Made by a program: the position numbers and the translations under genes. Shown here piece by piece: positions 26,488 to 36,669 of a DNA stretch of 64,000 bases. The notes below the pieces were generated by a model that worked only from the letters and a program-made list of their open reading frames with translations, did not search any database and was not told the origin of the DNA. How positions within the stretch are numbered: position 1 is the first letter of the stretch; each line of letters opens with the position of its first letter. Origin of the DNA: Kitasatospora paranensis (GTDB lineage: Bacteria; Actinomycetota; Actinomycetes; Streptomycetales; Streptomycetaceae); contig NZ_BAABKV010000001.1 of assembly GCF_039544005.1 (NCBI RefSeq), forward strand, positions 496,001 through 560,000, written 5' to 3'.

Positions 26488-26694
26488 ATGACGCATCGTT
26501 ACGATCTCGTGGGACGGCTGCTCGGCGCCCACCTGCTCGGCCCGCAGGCCGCCGCCCTCGTGCAACCGTTGGTCCTCGCCATGACCAGCGGCATGACCGC
26601 CCAAGAGGTCACCCACCGGCCGCTGTGGATCCACCCCGCCCTGACCGAAGTGGTACAGAACACCCTGCTCGCCCTGGGAGCTGAACCGCAGTGA
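26488..26694 (+). pseudogene. Flavin disulfide reductase dimerisation-domain fragment
   Basis: Sixty-eight codons match the C-terminal dimerisation domain of class I pyridine-nucleotide disulfide reductases (mycothione, mercuric and dihydrolipoyl reductase family): GRLLGAHLLGPQAAALVQPL, MTSGMTAQEVTHRPLWIHPA and LTEVVQNTLLAL. The FAD and NAD domains and the redox Cys pair are absent. A short open frame just upstream (26381-26491, with AGGAGA before ATG) overlaps its first codon but shows no similarity. A truncated relic. Confidence 0.7.
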
Positions 26695-27218
26695 GGAAGC
26701 CCGTTCCGGACAGTTCTCGGCGATGAGGGAACCGGTCCGCATCGCGGTGAGCAGCCTCGTCGGCCGCCCCGTGAGGCGGCGAACGGTGTGGCGGATGAAA
26801 GGCCTCGGGACGCCTCCGTGTGGCGGGAGCTCCCGGGTCATGCCGGACCACGGCGACACCTCGAGGTCGCGACGGCAGGCCAGGTGGGGGGAGTCGGCAC
26901 TGGTCCTCCTGCCGGCTCCGGCGATCCGACGACAGCGGCGAATGGCCCCTCCCCCAGTAACGGTAGGTTCGCCGCCGGACCCGGTGTCCGAATTCCGGGG
27001 CGGCTGTACATGCGTGCGCCGCCTGCTGAGGACTCGTCAGTCCGACGTGAAGGCCGTTGTCGAGGGAGCGCTCCGTTGGACGCCGACCGTGGAATTCTCG
27101 GCCGGCGCACCGCGTACGACGGGCTGCCGCCGTTGCGCGGGAGCGAGGCGGGTCTGCCGGTGGCCCACCCGTTCGGGGACATCGCGAGGGGCGGTTCGTC
27201 ACCCCTGGCGGCGGCCGG
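26695..27218. other. Non-coding or decayed stretch
   Basis: About 520 bases between the reductase fragment and the next credible gene. Frames are open in several directions because of high GC, but none shows a recognisable domain or a start with a good ribosome site. I see no tRNA, repeat or hairpin to report. Confidence 0.35.
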
Positions 27219-27650
27219 CTGACCGCCGTTGAGACCACCGGACACCACTGGATCACGCTCGATCATCCGGGCTGCGACGCGCAGACCACGCTGGCCAAGG
27301 ACCAGGCGTCCAAGCGGCTCGCGCTCGCGGCGGAGGCGTCCTGCCTGCTCGCCGGCTGCACCCGCTCGGCCCGGTTCGCGCCCGGGAACGTCTATCGGTC
27401 CTTCCAGTTCCTGTACGGGAGCATCGACCGGCGGGCGTTCGTCCGGGCGCTGCTCACGATCGAGGTGGGCGATCACGGGCCCGTCGACCGGCTCGAGGCC
27501 TCCGCCATCGCGGCCGCCGGCCCGCCCGCGGCGATCGTGGACCACCTGGACGCGACCGCCGCGGTCGGCGTCGCCGTCCGCGCGGACGAGGCCCATTCCG
27601 TCCAACCCGGCCCCGGCGGATGGCAGGCCCTGGGACAGGCCCCGGACTGA
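27219..27650 (+). CDS. Hypothetical protein, start uncertain
   Basis: An open frame of about 143 residues with good codon pattern: CDAQTTLAKDQASKRLALAA, SCLLAGCTRSARFAPGNVYR and DRRAFVRALLTIEVGDHGPV. No ATG or GTG lies near the apparent N-terminus; a CTG at 27219 or an upstream frame break is possible. Three Cys residues near the N-terminus might matter, but I recognise no family. Its stop is seven bases from the convergent gene at 27657. Confidence 0.45.
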   Translation: MTAVETTGHHWITLDHPGCDAQTTLAKDQASKRLALAAEASCLLAGCTRSARFAPGNVYRSFQFLYGSIDRRAFVRALLTIEVGDHGPVDRLEASAIAAAGPPAAIVDHLDATAAVGVAVRADEAHSVQPGPGGWQALGQAPD

Positions 27651-27656
27651 CGGCGG

Positions 27657-27947
27657 TCAGTCGCCGACGAACCACAGATACCGGTGCGGACCCTCCAGCA
27701 CGACCTGCCCGAGGATGCGGACCTCGTCCACCCACGGCCCGCGCAGCTCGTCCGGGAGCCGGTCCAACTCACTGATCAGCACCGGGACCTGGCGTTGGTT
27801 GAAGACCGCTTCGGCATACGGGAGCAGGCCGCCCAGCATGGGGAAGCCCGCCTGCTCCAGGCCGGCAAGGGCCCCGGACCAGGCCAAGCCGCAAACTGCC
27901 CTGGCCAGAATCTCCCCGGACTCCGACCTCACCTGCATAGTGATCAC
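27657..27947 (-). CDS. Hypothetical protein
   Basis: A 96-residue protein: ESGEILARAVCGLAWSGALA, PMLGGLLPYAEAVFNQRQVP and PHRYLWFVGD at the end. It has an alternating strand/helix pattern, one Cys and no membrane segment. Starts at 27947 (GTG) and 27938 (ATG) are both possible. Convergent with the gene at 27219, seven bases apart. Family not recognised. Confidence 0.5.
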   Translation of the reverse strand: MITMQVRSESGEILARAVCGLAWSGALAGLEQAGFPMLGGLLPYAEAVFNQRQVPVLISELDRLPDELRGPWVDEVRILGQVVLEGPHRYLWFVGD

Positions 27948-28086
27948 CCGCAGACGCTATCCGGCCGATGCGCTCACGAACACGAAATATCTGGATGACG
28001 TTTCCCCAGGCCCCGGCCCTGCCGCCGGGAACGGTGCGGAGCCGGGCTGCGTCCCTTCCAGGGAGCCGGGCGAGGAAGGGGAAACT

Positions 28087-28641
28087 GTGCGTCAGGAACG
28101 GCAGAGGGCCGACGACATGGCCGCCGAGGCGGGTCTGGGCCGGTACGTACGGTTCGCCAGTCCGAGTTACAACGACGAGATGTGGTTCTTCGTGCCGGTC
28201 GGCGGCGCGTCCGCTGCCGGCGGGGTCCTCGGTCTCCTGCGGCACGGCTCCTCCTGGCTTGCGGTGTCCTTCTTCTGGAGCGTGCTGCTCGTCGGTGTGG
28301 GGCTGGTCCTGATGACGTATCTGGACACCTTCTCCCGGCGCCCGGGTGGGCCGGCTCCCAGGCTGTACTGCTACGAGCACGGCCTGGTGGCCGGCAGGCG
28401 GGGCGTGCTGCGCGCACTGCGGTGGGAGGACGTCCGCCTCGACAGCCGCGCGTGGGAGTACTGGAGCGCAGGGGACCACTACTCCGGAGAGGCACGTACG
28501 CTGACCGCACCTGACGGCACCGTGCTGGCAGCGTTCCACGGCGACGAACCCGCCCGCGCCGGGGCCTTCCAGCTGGCGCAACTGCGCAAGGCCGCACTCA
28601 AGCGGCTCGAGGACACCCCCGAGGAGCCTCACCCCAGCTGA
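28087..28641 (+). CDS. Membrane protein with PH-like cytoplasmic domain
   Basis: A 184-residue protein with two transmembrane helices (WFFVPVGGASAAGGVLGLL and LAVSFFWSVLLVGVGLVLMT, about residues 37-78). Then follows a soluble part with LYCYEHGLVAGRRGVLRALR and WEDVRLDSRAWEYWSAGDHY, which has the look of a bacterial PH-like domain. GTG at 28087 follows GAGGAAGGGG. A 22-residue charged N-terminus precedes the membrane part. Comparable proteins of unknown function are common in streptomycetes. Confidence 0.6.
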   Translation: MRQERQRADDMAAEAGLGRYVRFASPSYNDEMWFFVPVGGASAAGGVLGLLRHGSSWLAVSFFWSVLLVGVGLVLMTYLDTFSRRPGGPAPRLYCYEHGLVAGRRGVLRALRWEDVRLDSRAWEYWSAGDHYSGEARTLTAPDGTVLAAFHGDEPARAGAFQLAQLRKAALKRLEDTPEEPHPS

Positions 28642-29440
28642 CCCGGCCCTCCGGACACCGACTTGCCGGTCGTGCTCATTCCACCCGCGGCATTGCCTGG
28701 CCGCGCCCCTGCCACCATCAAACCCGGCCGAGTGCCGAAGGCTGGTCGCCGCCGGACACCGGGGCACCCAGGACCGCGTCCGTTGAGCCGCTGGCGATCC
28801 GCGCCGGACGACGCCCCGAGTGCGCGCAGCAGGCGACGGACGAGGGTGGCGGAGATGCCGGAGGAACCTGCGATGCTCCGGGCGGGACACACCGCGGCAA
28901 ACCAGGCGCGCCGGCGCTGCCGCCAGGCACCGGACTGACGGCCCCTCGGCACGGCGGGGCCTCCAGGACAGGAACCTGGCCTTTGGCATCCGCGGCCGGA
29001 ACGCTCGCAGGTGCGCGTCGGGCGGGTCAGGTGGTCGGGGGCGGCTGCCAGGACGTGGGGTCGGCGCTGCGCGCACCTGGTCGCTCGCCACTGGCCGCCC
29101 CGCCGACGGGCCCGAACCGGAACCTGGGACCGGGGCCGAGCGCGCCGAGCTTCCATGGTCATGTACTGCGGTCAAGGTGCTCCGGGTCACGGGTCTGTCC
29201 CGGCGGTCGGCGAATGCATCGGCAGTGCGGGGCGGCGGTGTGATTGGGCGTCAGGGCAGGTCGGCGGCGGGGCGCGGCACGGCACGCGGGCAGCGGAGCG
29301 GGTCGATTGCGGCCGTACATGTCACAGCACTGTCCTGGGGGCGGCCCGGGCGGAACGGTTCGTCCGGGCCGGCGGTCCTGATCTTCGGAAACCCGCTCGC
29401 ACCGAGCACCAGGCACCGCCACCCCGACCGGAGGAACACC
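28642..29440. other. Intergenic region without a supported gene
   Basis: Eight hundred bases between the membrane protein and the DUF4232 lipoprotein. Overlapping open frames exist on both strands, but codon-position bias is weak and no start, domain or hairpin stands out. A promoter for the lipoprotein should lie in its last 100 bases; the gene itself has a GGAGGA site at 29430-29435. Confidence 0.35.
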
Positions 29441-30100
29441 ATGCACGTCCGCAAGCTCGCCTTCGCCGCCCTGGCCGTCACCGCCGCCCTCTCGCTCACC
29501 GCCTGCCAGGACGACCAGGCGGGCACCGCGGCCGGCGCCCCGACCGCGTCCACCGCCGTCTCCCCCACCGGCGGTCCGGCCTCGGACAGCCCGACTTCGG
29601 GCACTGGGACCTCGGGCGGCCCCGGGAAGGGCAGCACCCCGCCCACCGCCGCACCGGCCGGCTCCACCGGGGCCGGGAAGGCCGCCAAGTGCCGAACCGC
29701 CGACCTGACCATCACCGCCGCGGACCGCACCATCACGGGCGACGCCGACAACACCGTCGTGGTCGAGCTGAAGAACCACAGCGGCAAGGACTGCACCCTT
29801 GCCGGGTACGCGGGCGTCGACCTCAAGACCTCGGCCGGCACACTGTCCGCGAAGCGGTCCGGCGAACCGGTCGTCGCGGGCACCCTGAAGAACGGCAAGT
29901 CGACGTACTTCGGCATCAGTTACCCGGCCAACACCTCGGGCGGCTCCGGCGTCCGGATCACCGGCCTGGTGGTGACCCCGCCGGACGAGACCCACCCGGT
30001 CACCCTGTCCTGGCCCGGCGCCGGCTCGCTGCCCGTCACGGACGGCAGCGGCTCCCCGGTGAAGATCGGCCCGATGGGAAGCGCCGGCCAGGGCGAGTGA
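29441..30100 (+). CDS. DUF4232-domain lipoprotein
   Basis: A 219-residue secreted lipoprotein. The signal sequence HVRKLAFAALAVTAALSLTA ends at a lipobox with Cys about 22. A Thr/Ser/Pro/Gly-rich linker (residues 25-80) leads to a DUF4232 domain: KCRTADLTITAADRTI, VVVELKNHSGKDCTLAGYAG and TYFGISYPAN, with two Cys that likely form the conserved disulfide. These domains are abundant in actinomycete cell envelopes; function unknown. ATG at 29441 has GGAGGA upstream. Confidence 0.8.
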   Translation: MHVRKLAFAALAVTAALSLTACQDDQAGTAAGAPTASTAVSPTGGPASDSPTSGTGTSGGPGKGSTPPTAAPAGSTGAGKAAKCRTADLTITAADRTITGDADNTVVVELKNHSGKDCTLAGYAGVDLKTSAGTLSAKRSGEPVVAGTLKNGKSTYFGISYPANTSGGSGVRITGLVVTPPDETHPVTLSWPGAGSLPVTDGSGSPVKIGPMGSAGQGE

Positions 30101-30305
30101 CCGCGGGCGCCCGTCCGGGCCCGCCCCTCGGGGGCGGCTTCCGCCGCCGGGGATCGGCGCCGGACCGCCGCCTACAGGCCCGGCCAGGTGAGTGCTGACG
30201 GCTTCCCGGAGACGGGCCCGATGTTGCGCTGCCTTCGGCCGGCGTCACCCCTGTCGGCATCCGAGAGGGGTGAGCCCGAGAGCCCGTGCTCTGCCTGCAG
30301 CCCCG

Positions 30306-31555
30306 TCAGGCGACGATCCGGCGCCTGCCCGCCCGGCGGCGCGGGTACGGGAAGAGCCGCGGAGAGCGTTTGGCGGCCACATCCTCGACCCAGCCGAAGG
30401 TCAGCACCAACAGGCCGAGCAGCGGGATCGCCACCAGCAGCGTGAACCATTGGCTGGTCAGCAGCCATTGGAAGTGCTTGTAGACGAAATCGACGCCCCA
30501 GAGGGGATCGATCAGCGGGACGGCGACCAGCAGCGCGGTCTCGTGCCAGAGGTAGACGCTCACGGCACGCGAGTTGAGGAGACTGACCAGGCCGTTCCAG
30601 CGTTCCAGCGGTCTGGGCCACCGGTCCCAGGAGGGGCTGACATGGAGCAGGAGGGCGACGAAGCCCAAGGACCACAGGGCCTGGGCGATCGGCCAGCTCT
30701 CGATGTCGGTCGGCTCCGACGGATCGACGGGCCGGGTCTGCAGGTACCACCAGGCCGCCGCCATGACGAACGGCGCGAGGGACGGCAGGATGTACGGCGA
30801 CATCCTCTTGAGCAGCCCCTCCTGGTGGGCCATGCCGAGGATCCAGCAGGATCCGAAGGTCGCGAAGTCGTTGGCGGTCTCCCAGACCCGACCGTAGATG
30901 AACTCCTGGTCGGCGAAGAACGTGTTCATGACGATCACCATCGCCAGGGGGTGAACAGCGTCACCACCGGGAAGCGTCGCAGTGCCCGGAGCATCAGCGG
31001 TGAGAGCAGGACGTACCACAGGTAGGCCCGCAGGTACCAGAGCGGGACGACGAGCTGCTCGGCCCAGGTGTGTTCCACGTGGTGATGGAAACCGGCCAGG
31101 CCCTCCGCGTACGGAGGAGTGCTCAGCGGCAGGAGCCAGAACGCCATCTTGCCCCACCACCAGGAGGGGTGGCCCTCGGACTGCGGGCCCCAGCCGTCGA
31201 GGATCTGGAGGGTGATCATGATGCCGCCGAACAGCCACATGGGCGGCAGCAGCCGGCGCAGTCGGCCGCGGATCACCCCGAGCGCGGGACGGTCGAGCGA
31301 GCGGGTCATCAGCGAACCGGCCAGCGCGAACATCACGCCCATCGACGGGAAGACGAGGGGCAGCAGGAACCAGCCGAAGTTGTGGTAGAGCACCACGCGC
31401 ACCAACGCCAGTGCGCGCAGCAGGTCGAGATAGCGGTCCCGGCCGCCCTTGCGCCCGGACGGTGCCGCCGCCGGTGGCTCCTGTCGCAGAACGGCGGGGA
31501 CCCTCAACCGGAGGGTGTCGCCCTGGGCCCACGTGAGATCGGTGGGTGCGGTCAT
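30306..31555 (-). CDS. Acyltransferase-3 family membrane protein, frame broken once
   Basis: The N-terminal piece (31555 to about 30950) and C-terminal piece (to 30306) join if one C is added in the C5 run at 30948-30952. The 416-residue product has about ten transmembrane helices. The family motif region RYLDLLRALALVRVVLYHNF carries the conserved Arg and His. Acyltransferase-3 proteins move acetyl or other acyl groups onto extracellular glycans. Its ATG overlaps the MatB-like stop (ATGA), so it probably modifies the polymer made by that enzyme. Confidence 0.75.
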
Positions 31556-33716
31556 GATCGGGCCTCCACCGGTGCAGCGACCTCGCCGGTGCGCCGGAGC
31601 TTCTGCCAGCGCAGTCGGCCACCGGTCATCGCCGTGATCGCGGACTGCAACAGGACGATGTACATCAGCTGCCGGTACACCAGCTGCTGGAGCGGCAGGC
31701 TGATCAGGTACATCGGCTTCTCCCGGTCGAGCCGGAAGGCGTACCAGGACAGCAGGCCCTGGAGCAGGATGAAGCCGCCCCAGCTGGCGAGGGTGAGCGA
31801 GGCGTCCCCGAACAGCACCCCGTACAGCAGGAACAGGTCGACCATCGGGGCCAGCAGCGGGGCGATGACGCCGAACAGGACGACGAGCGGCAGCCCGAGC
31901 CTGCCGAAGCGTCCCGCCGGACCGCGGGAGGTCACGGCGCGGCGGTGCTTCCACATCGCCTGCATACTGCCGTAGCTCCAGCGGTACCGCTGGGACCAGA
32001 GCTGCTGGAGGCTGGCGGGGGCCTCGGTCCAGGCGCGGGCGCGCTCGGCATAGACGATCCGCCAGCCGTCGCAGAGCACCGCAATGGTGATGTCGGTGTC
32101 CTCGGCGAGGGTGTCGTCGCTCATCCCGCCGACCCGCTGCAGGGCCTCCTGCGGAAGGCGCCGACCGCGCCGGGGATGGTCGGGATGACGTTGAGCACGT
32201 CGTACATCCGGCGGTCCAGGTTGTGGCCCAGGATGTACTCGATGTGCTGCCAGGCACCGATCAGGCTCTCGCGGTTGCCGACCTTGGCGTTGCCCGCGAC
32301 CGCGCCGATGGCCGGGTCGCCGAAGGGCTGGACCAGCTCGCGCACGGTGGTGGACTCGAAGACGGTGTCGCCGTCCATCATCACGATGATGTCGTACGAG
32401 GCGGCCGCGATCCCGGTGTTGAGCGCGGTGGACTTGCCGCCGTTGACCTTGCGGATGAGCCGGACGAACGGCAGGTCCATCCTCTCGACGATGTCCGCGG
32501 TGCCGTCCGTGGAGCCGTCGTCGATGACGATCACTTCGATCGGATAGTCACTGGCGGCAAGGGAGTTCAGCGTGTTGGCGATGCACTCGCGCTCGTTGTA
32601 GGCCGGGACGAGCACAGTGACCGGTTCGGTGAACGGCGGCCCCCAGGCGTCCAGTCGCCGGGAGCGGCGGGCGTGGATCGGCGCGAGGACGATCATCAGC
32701 GCGAACCGGCCGAAGTTGAGGAAGCCGACGGCGGCCAGCAGCCCGACCAGGACCGGCAGGGTGAGCACGGCCACGCGGCTGGCCCAGATGAACCCCTTGC
32801 CCGCCCACAGCTGGTACCCGTGCACCGGGGTCATCGCGCTGGACGCGCCGAGTGCGTCGGAGATGGTGGTGAAGCGGTACCCCTGGCCCTGCAACCGGTC
32901 GATGATCCGCCCGAGCGCGGTGACGGTCTGGGCGCGGTCGCCGCCCGCGTCGTGCAACAGGATCAGCCGACCCGCGCCGGGCCTGGGCGGCATCGCCGCC
33001 TGGACGATCTTGTCGACACCGGGACGCTTCCAGTCGTCGGTGTCGGCGTCGATGAACGCGGTGACGTACCCGTGCGAACCCACGTACTTCAGCACCGGGT
33101 AGTTCCAGTCGTCCAGCGCGGACGCGTCGGAGGAGTACGGCGGGCGGAACAACGCGCTGTGGACGCCCGCGACACCGGCCAGGGCCAGCTGCGTCTGCGC
33201 CAGCTCCCAGGTGATCCGGGCGTGGGACTGGTAGACCAGATCGGGGTGGGTGAAGGTGTGCACGCCGAGTTCGTTGCCGCCCGCGACGATCTTCCGGATC
33301 AGCTCCGGGTTCCGCGTGGCCATCGCGCCGGTCACGAAGAAGTCGGCACGGACGTGGTGGGCCGCGAGCACGTCCAGGATCTTCGGGGTCCATTGTGGCG
33401 AGGGACCGTCGTCGAAGCTCAGGACCACGGTGCGGTCGGGTATGCGGTAGCTCACGGGGTGTTCGTTCTTGCTGCCCCGCGCATCGATGATCGGGCCGCC
33501 CTTGAGCAGGTAGTCCGGCACGGTCGTCTTGTCGACCGAGATCGCGATCCGGGTGTCGTGGAAGACCTCGTTGGTGGCGAGGCCGCGCAGGACGAGGAGC
33601 GCGAGCAGGCACGCCAGCAGGGACAGCGGCATGAAGAAGCGCAGCGGTGGCGCGGCCAGTCGGCGCGGCCTCAGCAGGGCCTGCCGGCGGCGTAGGCCGC
33701 GCTGGGGGCGGGACAA
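31552..33716 (-). CDS. matB: MatB-like polysaccharide deacetylase/glycosyltransferase, frame broken once
   Basis: A 721-residue bifunctional protein after restoring one G near 32148. An N-terminal transmembrane helix is followed by a NodB deacetylase (VVLSFDDGPSPQWTPKILDV, GVHTFTHPDL, LFRPPYSSDA) at about 90-310. A second helix leads to a family 2 glycosyltransferase with DDGSTDGTAD, MMDGDT, LAEDTDI and QRYRWSYG, then C-terminal helices. Streptomyces MatB has this architecture and makes a PNAG-like polymer for pellet formation. The start is TTG at 33716 with CAGGAGCG before it. The symbol is by architecture only. Confidence 0.75.
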
Positions 33717-33747
33717 TGACGCTCCTGGAATCGATTGATGCGGGCGG

Positions 33748-34188
33748 TCAGGCGTGCTTGGTCGGCTGACCCGAACGCGTCGCCTCGTGCGCAGTGGTGG
33801 TCGCGGCCCTCGGCGCGGTGGCCGAGCGCTTCGCGTGGGCCGTCGCGGATCCCGTGGCAGTCCGGTGCGCGGACGACGAGGGTGACGGGGTGGGCGACAG
33901 CGACGGGGTGGGCGAGGGCGACGGGGTGGGCGACAGCGAGGGCTGCACGGGTATCCCCATCGCGGGAGCGGCCGCCTGCACGCCGATCAGGCTGCTGCCC
34001 ATGGCGGCCGCCAGGACCGCGCCGACCACGGAGACCGGCCAGCCGAAGCCGCGCAGCAGTCGGCCGCGCGCGCCCGACTGGTCGACGAACACCGGTGCGG
34101 GAGCGGGCTCCTCGTATTCCGACTCGAACATGTCAGGCTGTGCCCGCTGCGCCGGTCCGCGTTCGAGGGACGTGATGACTTCGCGCAC
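33748..34188 (-). CDS. Small Pro/Ser-rich membrane protein upstream of the MatB-like gene
   Basis: A 146-residue protein with a cytoplasmic N-terminus of about 45 residues, one transmembrane helix (FGWPVSVVGAVLAAAMGSSL), and an outer tail built of Ser-Pro-Thr-Pro repeats (PSLSPTPSPSPTPSLSPTPS) and Thr/Ala/Arg-rich sequence. It ends 31 bases before the MatB-like gene and is probably co-transcribed. It occupies the position of the small matA partner in mat loci, but I cannot confirm homology. GTG at 34188 is the first start in frame. Confidence 0.55.
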   Translation of the reverse strand: MREVITSLERGPAQRAQPDMFESEYEEPAPAPVFVDQSGARGRLLRGFGWPVSVVGAVLAAAMGSSLIGVQAAAPAMGIPVQPSLSPTPSPSPTPSLSPTPSPSSSAHRTATGSATAHAKRSATAPRAATTTAHEATRSGQPTKHA

Positions 34189-34620
34189 CTTGCGAGGCCT
34201 TTCCGTGCAGGGTACGTGGACCGCGTGGGCGTAGAGGGGGAACGGTAGTGCACCGGCATGATCCGAATTGGCCTCGATGGTGGCAATTGGTCCGATATGT
34301 TCAGGTGTTGTAATCGAACTGGAATGCCTAACGGCAGGTCAGGGGCCATGGGGGCATCCGCACGGTCGCCGGCTACCGATCGGTACATTTCTCGGTCGCA
34401 GCCGGCCGATCCAGCCCTCCTAGCAGTCGTTCGCATACAGCGGGATCCGGGGCCTCCGAGCGCGCCGTCACCCCCGGGCTCGGACCGTGATCCCGACCAC
34501 GTGCGGGGCGGCAGGGATCGCGCGCTTCGCTAGGATGACGCCCTCGATCGATGTGATCAGTCGTTGATCATTCTGCAAAGGGCGTGTCCTGGTGCCGCCT
34601 CCACGCCCCAAGGAGCCCCC
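34189..34620. promoter_or_regulatory. Divergent, AT-enriched regulatory region
   Basis: Between the mat-like operon (minus) and the GH16-like lipoprotein (plus). The segment 34255-34345 is unusually AT-rich for this genome, and another dip lies at 34530-34575. Promoters for both directions are expected here. No hexamers were strong enough to assign. Confidence 0.4.
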
Positions 34621-35579
34621 GTGAGCCAGCCCCGCCGCACCCCTCGCCGCTGCGCGTGGACCGTGCTCACGCTGCCGACCCTCGTCTGCGTACTCGCCGC
34701 GTGTTCCGGCGCCACCACGACCGGCGGGAGTGCCGACGCGCCCGCGCAGGGCGTGCCCGCCCGCAGCGCCTCGGCGACCCCGTCCGGACCGCCGGGAACC
34801 CTCTTCGACGACTTCCACTACAGCGGTCCCGACGACCCCTCGTTCACCGCGCACGGCTGGCAGGTCCGCGAGGGCGAGGGCGGCCCCGGGGTCAAGGACA
34901 CCTGGTCCGCCGCCGGCGCCGGCTTCCCCGCCGACGCAACCGCCCAGGGGGCAGGACTCTGCAACTGCAGGCGTCCACCGACGGCACCAAGCAGGGCACC
35001 AAACAGGTCGAGGTGCAGAGCACCGGCACCGGCCTCCTCACGGGGACCTTCGCCGCCCGGGTCTACCTCGGCGACAAGCCCACCGGCGGTCGCAACGGCG
35101 ACCACGTCGTCCAGTCGTACTTCCCGATCTCCCCCGAGGACTCGTCGGCGAACTACAGCGAACTCGACTTCGAGTACATGCCCAACGGCGGCTGGGGTTC
35201 GGTGGGACCGGAACTCGACACCACGAGCTGGTACCGGGCCGACCCGCCGGACCGGGTCACCCATGCCCTCAGGCAGCACCTCGGCGGCTGGCACATCATG
35301 ATGGTCACTGCCATGAACGGGAAGGTCACGTACTCCATGGACGGCAAGGAGCTGTTCACCAGCTCCGGCAAGTACGTCCCACGCGAGAACATGGACATCC
35401 ACTTCAGCAACTGGTTCATCGACCTCCCCTTCACCGGTGGCTCCCGGACGTGGGACATGAAGGTCAACTGGTTCTACTACAAGGCCGGTGAGGCCGTGTC
35501 CCAGGCGGACGTCCAGAAGACGGTGGACGGCTTCTACAGCGCCAACACCGACTACATCAACACCGTGCCGAAGTCCTGA
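34621..35579 (+). CDS. GH16-like lipoprotein, frame broken once
   Basis: One missing G in the G5 run at 34947-34951 splits the gene. The joined 319-residue product begins with a lipoprotein signal (lipobox LAAC, Cys about 36) and then LFDDFHYSGPDDPSFTAHGW. A beta-sandwich region contains NYSELDFEYMPNGGWG, where ELDFE fits the GH16 catalytic ExDxE motif. It ends with RTWDMKVNWFYYKAGE. A role in trimming or remodelling an outer glycan is inferred, and its position beside the mat-like operon supports that. Substrate unknown. Confidence 0.65.
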
Positions 35580-35661
35580 CCCGGCCCACCACTGCCCACA
35601 GCTTCGACAACCTCACGGACTCCATCGGCACCTCCGTCCCGGCGGCGGCGGCCACCTGTCG

Positions 35662-36588
35662 TCAGCATCCCGGGGTGCACGCACCGGCGTCCCGGCCGCG
35701 GATCACCTCGGCGGCCCGGCCCAGCTCGGCCAGGACGGTACGGACCGCCCGGCGGGCGGTCCGCTCGGGCCGGTGCAGGACGTCGACCTGCCGCCGGGCG
35801 TGGAGACCGGTGAGCGGTCTGAGCACGACGCCGGGGTGCGGACCTGCCGTCCAGCGCGGCATCAGGGCGACGCCGCCGCCGGCCGCGACGACCTCCGCGG
35901 CCATACTGAACTCGTTGATCCGGTGGGCGATCCGCAGCGGCCGGTTGGCCGCCGTGGCGACCGCGTCCACCGTGGCCATCAGCGGGAAGCCGTCGTGGAC
36001 GGTGATCCAGGGCTCGTCCGCCACCTCGCGCGGGGTCAGCCGCCGCCTGGCGGTCAGTGGGTGGCCGGCCGGCAGGGCGACGTCCAGCGGCTCGCGCAGC
36101 AGGGTGGTCGCGGTGACGGTGCGCGGCCACGGCGGCGCGTGGTCCAGGCGGTGGGCGATCACCAGGTCGTACGAACGGGTGAGCGGCGGGAAGCGGTCCT
36201 GGGTCACGTCCTGGTCGGCGAAGGAGAGCCGCGGCCCGCCGGGGGCCGCCAGGCCGCGCAGCAGCAGCGGGAAGAACGCCGCACCCGCGCTGTGGAAGGC
36301 GGCGACCGACACGTCCCCGTCCGGCCGCTCGGCGAAGTCGGCGACGGTCTGCCGTGCCCGGGCCAGCGCCGTCTCCACCCCGACGGCCGCCTCGGCCAGC
36401 GCCCGCCCCGCGTCGGTCAGCACGACCCGGCGCCCGGCCCGCTCGGTCAGCGGCACCGTGACGGAGCGCTGCAGCAGCCTCAGCTGCTGGGAGACCGCCG
36501 ACGGGGTCACCAGCAACGCCTCGGCGACCGCGGTCACGCTGCCCAGTTCGCCCAGTTCACGAAGGATCCGCAACTGCCGTGCATCCAT
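35662..36588 (-). CDS. LysR-family transcriptional regulator
   Basis: A 308-residue LTTR. The N-terminal HTH is QLRILRELGELGSVTAVAEA followed by LLVTPSAVSQQLRLLQRSV, and the rest is a type 2 periplasmic-binding-like effector domain. It is divergent from the EamA exporter at 36670, the usual arrangement for an LTTR controlling its neighbour. Two direct repeats GCTACAGCAT lie between them. The last residues (DAGACTPGC) carry two Cys. Confidence 0.85.
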   Translation of the reverse strand: MDARQLRILRELGELGSVTAVAEALLVTPSAVSQQLRLLQRSVTVPLTERAGRRVVLTDAGRALAEAAVGVETALARARQTVADFAERPDGDVSVAAFHSAGAAFFPLLLRGLAAPGGPRLSFADQDVTQDRFPPLTRSYDLVIAHRLDHAPPWPRTVTATTLLREPLDVALPAGHPLTARRRLTPREVADEPWITVHDGFPLMATVDAVATAANRPLRIAHRINEFSMAAEVVAAGGGVALMPRWTAGPHPGVVLRPLTGLHARRQVDVLHRPERTARRAVRTVLAELGRAAEVIRGRDAGACTPGC

Positions 36589-36605
36589 GCCGACAGTGTA
36601 GGTCT

Positions 36606-36646
36606 GCTACAGCATTCCTTCAGTAAGTGGTACTGGGCTACAGCAT
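36606..36646. promoter_or_regulatory. Two direct repeats, candidate LysR sites
   Basis: GCTACAGCAT occurs at 36606-36615 and again at 36637-36646, identical over ten bases and 31 bases apart, close to three helical turns. Both lie in the 81-base gap between the divergent LysR gene and its exporter neighbour. Such spacing places two regulator dimers on the same DNA face. Confidence 0.5.
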
Positions 36647-36669
36647 CCGTCCCGGTGCACGGTTGGGGC

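Noticed and set aside
32223..33695. 490-codon plus-strand frame opposite the MatB-like gene
   Set aside because: Antisense to a well-supported bifunctional enzyme.
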